DNA from: Armatimonadota bacterium
GTDB taxonomy: Bacteria; Armatimonadota; Hebobacteria; Hebobacterales; WVXJ01
Reading direction: 5' to 3'
Assembly (NCBI GenBank): GCA_011773575.1
Contig: WVXJ01000101.1
Coordinates: 1 to 10,422, forward strand
DNA: 10,422 nucleotides
Position numbers and translations under genes: made by a program
The notes under the pieces: model-generated
Seen by the model: only the letters and a program-made list of their open reading frames with translations
What the model was told of the DNA's origin: nothing
The model's database searches: none
In this document: piece by piece, positions 7,330 through 10,422 of the stretch
How the letters are laid out: every line of letters starts with the position of its first letter
Numbering within the stretch: the stretch's first letter is position 1

Positions 7330-7354
7330 TGCGGCAGGCCGCTGACAGATCTGG
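7316..7354. repeat. Inverted repeat between divergent promoters, candidate operator
   Basis: CCAGATCT (7316-7323) is perfectly inverted as AGATCTGG (7347-7354) with 23 bp between. A second inverted repeat, GCGGC-AG-GCCGC (7331-7342), lies almost at the same centre. The left arm sits in the minus-promoter spacer, directly against its -35 box. Because AGATCT is itself palindromic, the arms can be read as direct or inverted repeats. An operator role is inferred from position only. Confidence 0.4.
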
Positions 7355-7372
7355 ACCAGCGCATATTCCCCC

Positions 7373-7401
7373 TTGACGGCCCGGCAAGTCGGCAATATAA
7401 T
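7373..7401 (+). promoter_or_regulatory. Promoter of the B12-riboswitch transcript
   Basis: TTGACG (7373-7378), exactly 17 bp, then the perfect -10 box TATAAT (7396-7401). The predicted start near 7408 is about 40 nt before the first stem of the riboswitch aptamer. Confidence 0.8.
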
Positions 7402-7449
7402 TCTTCCGGTCCTGCATCGGCGGGCTTGTATCTTGATAAGGTAATAGAC

Positions 7450-7619
7450 GCAGGTTGATGTTCGGGAAGGCGGTCAAAAGCCGCCGCTGCCCCGCAACTG
7501 TGACCGCTACGAAATCTGCATATTGCCACTGCCCCCTCGGGGTGGGAAGGCGCAGAAAGTAGGCTGTCCCCCCTGAAAAATGGGACGAGACGCGGAAGCC
7601 AGGAGACCGATCGGCCTGC
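7450..7619 (+). promoter_or_regulatory. Cobalamin (adenosylcobalamin-type) riboswitch aptamer
   Basis: The conserved boxes appear in order: GGGAAGGCGGTCAAAAGCCG (from 7464), the GCCCCGCAACTGTGA core (7489-7503), GCCACTG (about 7525), a GGTGGGAAGGC stretch (about 7541-7551), and the B12 box GAAGCCAGGAGACC (7595-7608). The ends close as a 10-bp stem with two G-U pairs: GCAGGTTGAT (7450-7459) with ATCGGCCTGC (7610-7619). The upstream promoter and downstream terminator place it in the leader of the prepilin-btuF transcript. Binding of cobalamin is expected to reduce expression, as is usual for this class. Confidence 0.93.
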
Positions 7620-7630
7620 CTCTCGCCTGT

Positions 7631-7661
7631 GACTGGCGTTACTAGTCAGATAATGCCAGTC
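7631..7661 (+). promoter_or_regulatory. Expression-platform hairpin downstream of the riboswitch
   Basis: GACTGGCGTTA (7631-7641) pairs with TAATGCCAGTC (7651-7661), 11 bp with one G-U pair and a 9-nt loop. No T-tract follows. CCGGG at 7663-7667, just after it, could alternatively pair with CCCGG at 7730-7734, the 5' arm of the terminator, and so act as an antiterminator. That alternative pairing is a proposal, not shown. Confidence 0.5.
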
Positions 7662-7728
7662 GCCGGGAGAATTGTCTTCATCATCGCTTCGCGGGAAGGA
7701 GGTGAAGAAACCGAAATCGGCCTATGTG

Positions 7729-7773
7729 CCCCGGTTTTCTGCGAAGTGAGCGGATGATCGGGGTTTTTGTTTT
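7729..7773 (+). terminator. Rho-independent terminator of the B12 riboswitch
   Basis: CCCCG (7729-7733) pairs with CGGGG (7759-7763), directly followed by TTTTTGTTTT (7764-7773). Between and around the arms a longer imperfect stem is possible, TCATC...TCGCTTCGC (7679-7693) with GCGAAGTGAG...GATGA (7741-7757). Position after a cobalamin aptamer and before the regulated gene supports a transcription-attenuation switch. Confidence 0.75.
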
Positions 7774-7865
7774 GGCCCGCGCGAAAACGATGAAGAGAGA
7801 CTCCCACCTTGCCTGCAGGAACCTAACTCCATCTGGTGCGCGGGCGCCAGGAAAGGCGATATGAA

Positions 7866-8606
7866 ATGTTGATGAAAGACTTGAAGAATGGAAGTGCTGA
7901 CAGCAAAGGTTTCACTCTGATTGAGTTGTTGGTAGTGATCGGGATCATCTCCATATTGGCGGCGATCATGCTTCCTGTTTTCTGGAGAGCGCGGGAACAG
8001 GCGAGATCGACTACTTGTCTATCTAATCTCAGACAGTTGGGGATGGCCTGTATCATGTATATGCAGGACTGGGATGAGCAGTTCCCACCATTCAGTTATC
8101 AGATGATCACCCCTGAGGCAGAGACACTGTATCAGTACTGGTATGGTCTGGAAGAAGGCTCCTGGCCCGATTTCACCTATGATCTCACCAGGGGTCTGTT
8201 GGAACCTTACAAGGAGAATGTCGCTATACTGCGCTGTCCGAGTTTTCATCCCAGTTATCCTAACTACGGGGACGGCATGGGGTATGGCTATAATGCAGCC
8301 CTTTGCTGGCCGCCGATCTATCTGGGAGAAGTTCGCCACCCTTCGCGAACCATACTCTTTGGCGATTCGGCCCTGCACTATGATCCCGCAGCCTGGCCGC
8401 CGCCGCCTGTAGGCAAGGCAACCTGGGAATCCACCATGCTGGTCGCACCTTCCACTCTCTTGTCTTGGGGATATCCCTCTCTGGACTACCGGTTTCACGA
8501 TTTTCGCCATTTCAACAAGGCGAACATGGTATTTGTTGACGGCCACGCCAAATCAATGGCACAGGATGCCCTCGAATCTTCAGACGAGTTATGGGGTCTC
8601 CAGTGA
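7866..8606 (+). CDS. Type IV prepilin-like protein with H-X9-DG domain
   Basis: A 246-residue secreted or surface pseudopilin. The N-terminus has the prepilin-peptidase site: KG/FTLIE (cleavage after Gly15, Glu at mature position 5), then a 20-residue hydrophobic helix (LLVVIGIISILAAIMLPVF) and the CLSNLRQLG segment. The C-terminus has the processing-associated H-X9-DG motif (His215, Asp225-Gly226). The middle is aromatic-rich and globular. Of the possible starts, ATG 7866 is best placed, 9 nt after AGGAAAGG (7849-7856). The GTG at 7836 would add ten basic residues and run across that site. Such proteins are very numerous in Armatimonadota-like genomes and their individual roles are unknown. 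Unusually, this one is the first gene behind a B12 riboswitch and overlaps btuF, suggesting, by context only, a role in corrinoid capture or a chance insertion into the operon. Confidence 0.9.
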   Translation: MLMKDLKNGSADSKGFTLIELLVVIGIISILAAIMLPVFWRAREQARSTTCLSNLRQLGMACIMYMQDWDEQFPPFSYQMITPEAETLYQYWYGLEEGSWPDFTYDLTRGLLEPYKENVAILRCPSFHPSYPNYGDGMGYGYNAALCWPPIYLGEVRHPSRTILFGDSALHYDPAAWPPPPVGKATWESTMLVAPSTLLSWGYPSLDYRFHDFRHFNKANMVFVDGHAKSMAQDALESSDELWGLQ

Positions 8607-9568
8607 GGAAGCCGAGACTGCTTGCAGGCACGCTTTTCGCAGCACTATTGACTTGGGGCTGTGGTACTCACAGGCCGCAGCCCCAATCTCTCCCTCAGGC
8701 ACCGCCGGAAAGCCCACCTTTGCTTCAGGCGAAGGACGACCTCGGCGAAATGGTTTCACTCGCCAAACCTCCCCAGCGAATCGTCTGTCTCTCCCCCAAT
8801 GCCGTCGAGATAGCCTTCGCACTGGGGCTGGGTGAACGCGTTGTCGGCGTCTCCGCGTTCTCCGATTATCCACCCGAAGCCAAAGAAAAGCCTGTCGTGG
8901 GCCGTTATGATCGCCCCAGTATCGAGAAGATCGCCTCCGTCAATCCCGATTTAGTCCTGCTGGGCTACGGAAATCCCAAGGAAATTATCCCTGTCTTGAG
9001 AAACCTTGAAATACCCCTCTTCGGAATCAATCCCAAAAGCATTGAAGACATCATTGAGGTTATGGAGCGCGTCGGCGCGGTTTGCGGTGTAGAGGCCGAA
9101 GCAAAGCAGGCGGCCGCCAACCTACGCACTCGGTTGGAGAAGGCACGGGAGAGGCTGCCTGTTGATAATCAAAGGCGTGTTCGGGTCTTTGTCATCATAG
9201 ATGAGGAGTCTCTCTGGACTGTAGGCGCAGACACCCTTCAGGACCAGATTCTGCGACTCGCGGGAGGAGACAACATTGCCTCTTTTCGGCACTCCTATTT
9301 CCCCATCAGCAAAGAGCGGTTATTCGAAGCGCAGCCGGAAGTGATTCTGGCGACCGGAGATCCGACACAAGAGGAAGTAATTCGCCGGCGACTCAGTGCT
9401 CGCGCGGATCTTTCCGCCCTACCGGCAGTAAGACAGGGGAACATCGTCGTAGTAGATGAGGACATTTACAGCCGGCCGGGACCAAGAGTCGTGGACGCGG
9501 TTGAACATCTCTCCCAGTTGCTGTCAAAATTCCCTTCCAAGCAGTCGGCGCCTCCGCATGAAGACTAA
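8591..9568 (+). CDS. btuF: BtuF-like corrinoid (vitamin B12) ABC transporter substrate-binding lipoprotein
   Basis: A 325-residue periplasmic binding protein of the helical-backbone class (PF01497). It has an N-terminal hydrophobic segment ending LLTWGC (lipid-modified Cys24 likely, though Thr and Trp at -3 and -2 are not the classical lipobox), a Pro/Gln-rich linker (27-45), then the BtuF core: RIVCLSPNAVEIAFALG (63-79), VVGVSAFSDYPPEA (84-97), IASVNPDLVL, LAGGDNIA, SKERLFEAQPEVILATG and RPGPRVVDAVEHL. These align well with E. coli BtuF as I recall it, including the Glu after SPNAV that contacts the permease. The B12 riboswitch supports corrinoid as substrate, but siderophore-binding relatives are similar. 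The gene overlaps the prepilin by 16 nt. A GTG at 8603 (GTGA overlap) is an alternative start. No permease or ATPase gene is nearby. Confidence 0.86.
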   Translation: MGSPVRKPRLLAGTLFAALLTWGCGTHRPQPQSLPQAPPESPPLLQAKDDLGEMVSLAKPPQRIVCLSPNAVEIAFALGLGERVVGVSAFSDYPPEAKEKPVVGRYDRPSIEKIASVNPDLVLLGYGNPKEIIPVLRNLEIPLFGINPKSIEDIIEVMERVGAVCGVEAEAKQAAANLRTRLEKARERLPVDNQRRVRVFVIIDEESLWTVGADTLQDQILRLAGGDNIASFRHSYFPISKERLFEAQPEVILATGDPTQEEVIRRRLSARADLSALPAVRQGNIVVVDEDIYSRPGPRVVDAVEHLSQLLSKFPSKQSAPPHED

Positions 9569-9570
9569 GT

Positions 9571-9591
9571 CCCTCTTCCGTCGGAAAAGGG
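9571..9591 (+). terminator. Hairpin after btuF
   Basis: CCCTCTTCC (9571-9579) pairs with GGAAAAGGG (9583-9591), 9 bp with one C/A mismatch and a 3-nt loop, starting 2 nt after the btuF stop. No T-tract follows, so termination is uncertain; 3'-end protection is equally possible. Confidence 0.4.
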
Positions 9592-9622
9592 AATTCCGCT
9601 CTCTGCGTTGAAATAGGCAAAC

Positions 9623-9853
9623 ATGTCCAGGGTAGTACTCATTGAATGGATCATCATCATTGTCGGTCTAATCAGCATCTGGCCGATCATAGCTGGCTAT
9701 CATGCCATCTGGTATAGTATCTATCTCTTTGTCGTAATGCTGGCCCTTATTTGGGTTACCAGAAGCCGACTGCGCCGCATCCGGCAGGCGGCCGATGAAT
9801 CAAGACGCAAACAAGAGGAAATCGAGAGGACGGGCCCCAAGCCGATGTTCTGA
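9623..9853 (+). CDS. Small two-helix membrane protein, function unknown
   Basis: 76 residues. Two hydrophobic helices (about 5-25, with WIIIIVGLISIWPII, and 28-46, with YSIYLFVVMLALIWV) are separated by a short turn, and a highly charged C-terminal tail (47-70, rich in Arg, Lys and Glu) is predicted to be cytoplasmic and helical or coiled. The positive residues right after the second helix (TRSRLRRIR) suit an N-in/C-in topology. The ribosome binding site is weak (TAGGCAAAC before the ATG). I recognise no family. It lies 54 bp after btuF and 154 bp before groES, so it could be the last gene of the B12-regulated transcript or independent. The reading frame is believable because of its amino-acid composition, but it has no homology support here. 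Confidence 0.6.
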   Translation: MSRVVLIEWIIIIVGLISIWPIIAGYHAIWYSIYLFVVMLALIWVTRSRLRRIRQAADESRRKQEEIERTGPKPMF

Positions 9854-9915
9854 CCTCCCCTCCAGGCTTGGTTTTCCTTTGTGTATGAATCACACATCAA
9901 CGGGCAATCCTTCGC

Positions 9916-9943
9916 TTGACAATGCCCCGCTAAATTCTTAAAT
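9916..9943 (+). promoter_or_regulatory. Promoter of the groES-groEL operon
   Basis: Consensus -35 TTGACA (9916-9921) and, 16 bp later, TTAAAT (9938-9943) as a weaker -10; TAAATA (9939-9944) with 17-bp spacing is an alternative. The predicted start near 9950 gives a leader of about 58 nt ending in a strong ribosome binding site. Confidence 0.6.
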
Positions 9944-9958
9944 AAGTGCTGGGGCATT
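9921..9958. repeat. Inverted repeat over the groES promoter, candidate heat-shock operator
   Basis: AATGCCCC (9921-9928) is perfectly inverted as GGGGCATT (9951-9958) with 22 bp between; the repeat spans the -10 region and probable start site. Size and position suit a repressor site. The sequence is not the CIRCE element (TTAGCACTC-N9-GAGTGCTAA) bound by HrcA. Confidence 0.45.
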
Positions 9959-10007
9959 TAGAATATACGTCTGATCACTCAACGGAGTTTCCCAGAGGAG
10001 GTAGGAG

Positions 10008-10319
10008 ATGTTGAAACCATTGGCTGATAAGATACTTGTGAAGCCTTCCAAGGCAGAAGAGGTCAGCAAGGGCGGGATCGTACTGCCCGATACGGCGAAG
10101 AAGAAGCCGGTAGAGGGTGAGGTCGTGGCCGTCGGCCCGGGCAAGCTGCTTGAAAAAGGTCAAAGGGTACCCCCCGACATCAAGGTTGGAGATATAGTGA
10201 TCTATACCGAGTACGGCGGCACCGAAATAACTGTTGGCACGGAAGACTACGTCATACTGGATGAACTTTCCGTTTTGGCCGTAAGAGATAAGCCGAAGAA
10301 GTCCAAAACGAGCCGCTGA
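10008..10319 (+). CDS. groES: Co-chaperonin GroES
   Basis: Forms the heptameric lid of the GroEL folding chamber in the cytoplasm. The 103-residue protein has the standard opening (MLKPLADKILVKP), the mobile loop EEVSKGGIVLPDTAKKKP (17-34) with the GroEL-contacting IVL tripeptide (24-26), the GEVVAVGPGK turn, KVGDIVIYTEYGGTEI and the ending EDYVILDELSVLAV. A short lysine-rich tail (KPKKSKTSR) extends beyond the usual end. AGAGGAGGT (9994-10002) is 5 nt before the ATG. groEL follows after 53 bp. Confidence 0.97.
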   Translation: MLKPLADKILVKPSKAEEVSKGGIVLPDTAKKKPVEGEVVAVGPGKLLEKGQRVPPDIKVGDIVIYTEYGGTEITVGTEDYVILDELSVLAVRDKPKKSKTSR

Positions 10320-10372
10320 TCATTCAGAGGACTTGATCCAAAACGAATCCAAAAGACAACAGGAGTGAGACA

Positions 10373-10422
10373 ATGCCTGCGAAGATGTTGGCGTATGATG
10401 AAGAGGCGCGGCGAGCGCTGCA
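10373..10422 (+). CDS. groL: Chaperonin GroEL, N-terminal fragment cut by the window end
   Basis: Only 16 codons are present: MPAKMLAYDEEARRAL. They match the GroEL N-terminus (MAAKxxxFDEEARRAL pattern). AGGAG (10361-10365) is 7 nt before the ATG, and its place directly after groES confirms the identity. The rest of the gene lies outside the window. Confidence 0.93.
   Translation, partial: MPAKMLAYDEEARRAL

Noticed and set aside
9880..9896. TGTGT/ACACA hairpin after the small membrane protein as a terminator
   Set aside because: Only five AT-rich base pairs with no following T-tract.
9921..9958. CIRCE element before groES
   Set aside because: The arms do not match TTAGCACTC/GAGTGCTAA and the spacer is 22 rather than 9 bp; reported instead as an unknown inverted repeat.

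Overview
The window looks like an ordinary chromosomal segment of a free-living bacterium with moderately high GC. The best phylogenetic clue is the prepilin at 7866-8606. Its N-terminus (GFTLIELLVVIG followed by a CLSNLRQLG-type stretch) and its C-terminal H-X9-DG motif are typical of the very abundant prepilin family of Armatimonadota, and also of Planctomycetota and Lentisphaerota. The asd-aspartate kinase-dapA order is the Bacillus-like arrangement. An Armatimonadota-like origin is therefore my inference; there is no 16S gene here to confirm it. I see no insertion sequence, CRISPR array, phage gene or tRNA.

Region 1 (1-1200): one envelope-anchored protein of the ARPP-1/DUF6569 type, followed by a strong GC-rich hairpin. 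Region 2 (1235-6359, + strand): a near-consensus promoter (TTGACA, 18 bp, extended TATGAT) drives a tightly packed run of six genes with gaps of 5 to 51 bp. The first three (asd, lysC/dapG-type aspartate kinase, dapA) convert aspartate to the diaminopimelate/lysine branch. They are followed by a family 4 uracil-DNA glycosylase, a bacterial translin-family protein and D-aminoacyl-tRNA deacylase. The last three are nucleic-acid and translation quality-control genes that share the lysine transcript.

Region 3 (6400-7408): a class I methyltransferase on the minus strand with a roughly 170-nt structured leader. Its promoter diverges from a second strong promoter on the plus strand, and the space between them holds inverted repeats. 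Region 4 (7373-9568): the plus-strand promoter leads into a complete cobalamin (B12) riboswitch with a downstream intrinsic terminator. It controls a type IV pilin-like gene and, overlapping it, a BtuF-like corrinoid-binding lipoprotein. Pairing a B12 riboswitch with a prepilin is the most unusual arrangement in the window.

Region 5 (9623-10422): a 76-residue two-helix membrane protein, then the groES-groEL operon (groEL cut off by the window end). Its promoter overlaps a perfect 8-bp inverted repeat that is not the classical CIRCE sequence.
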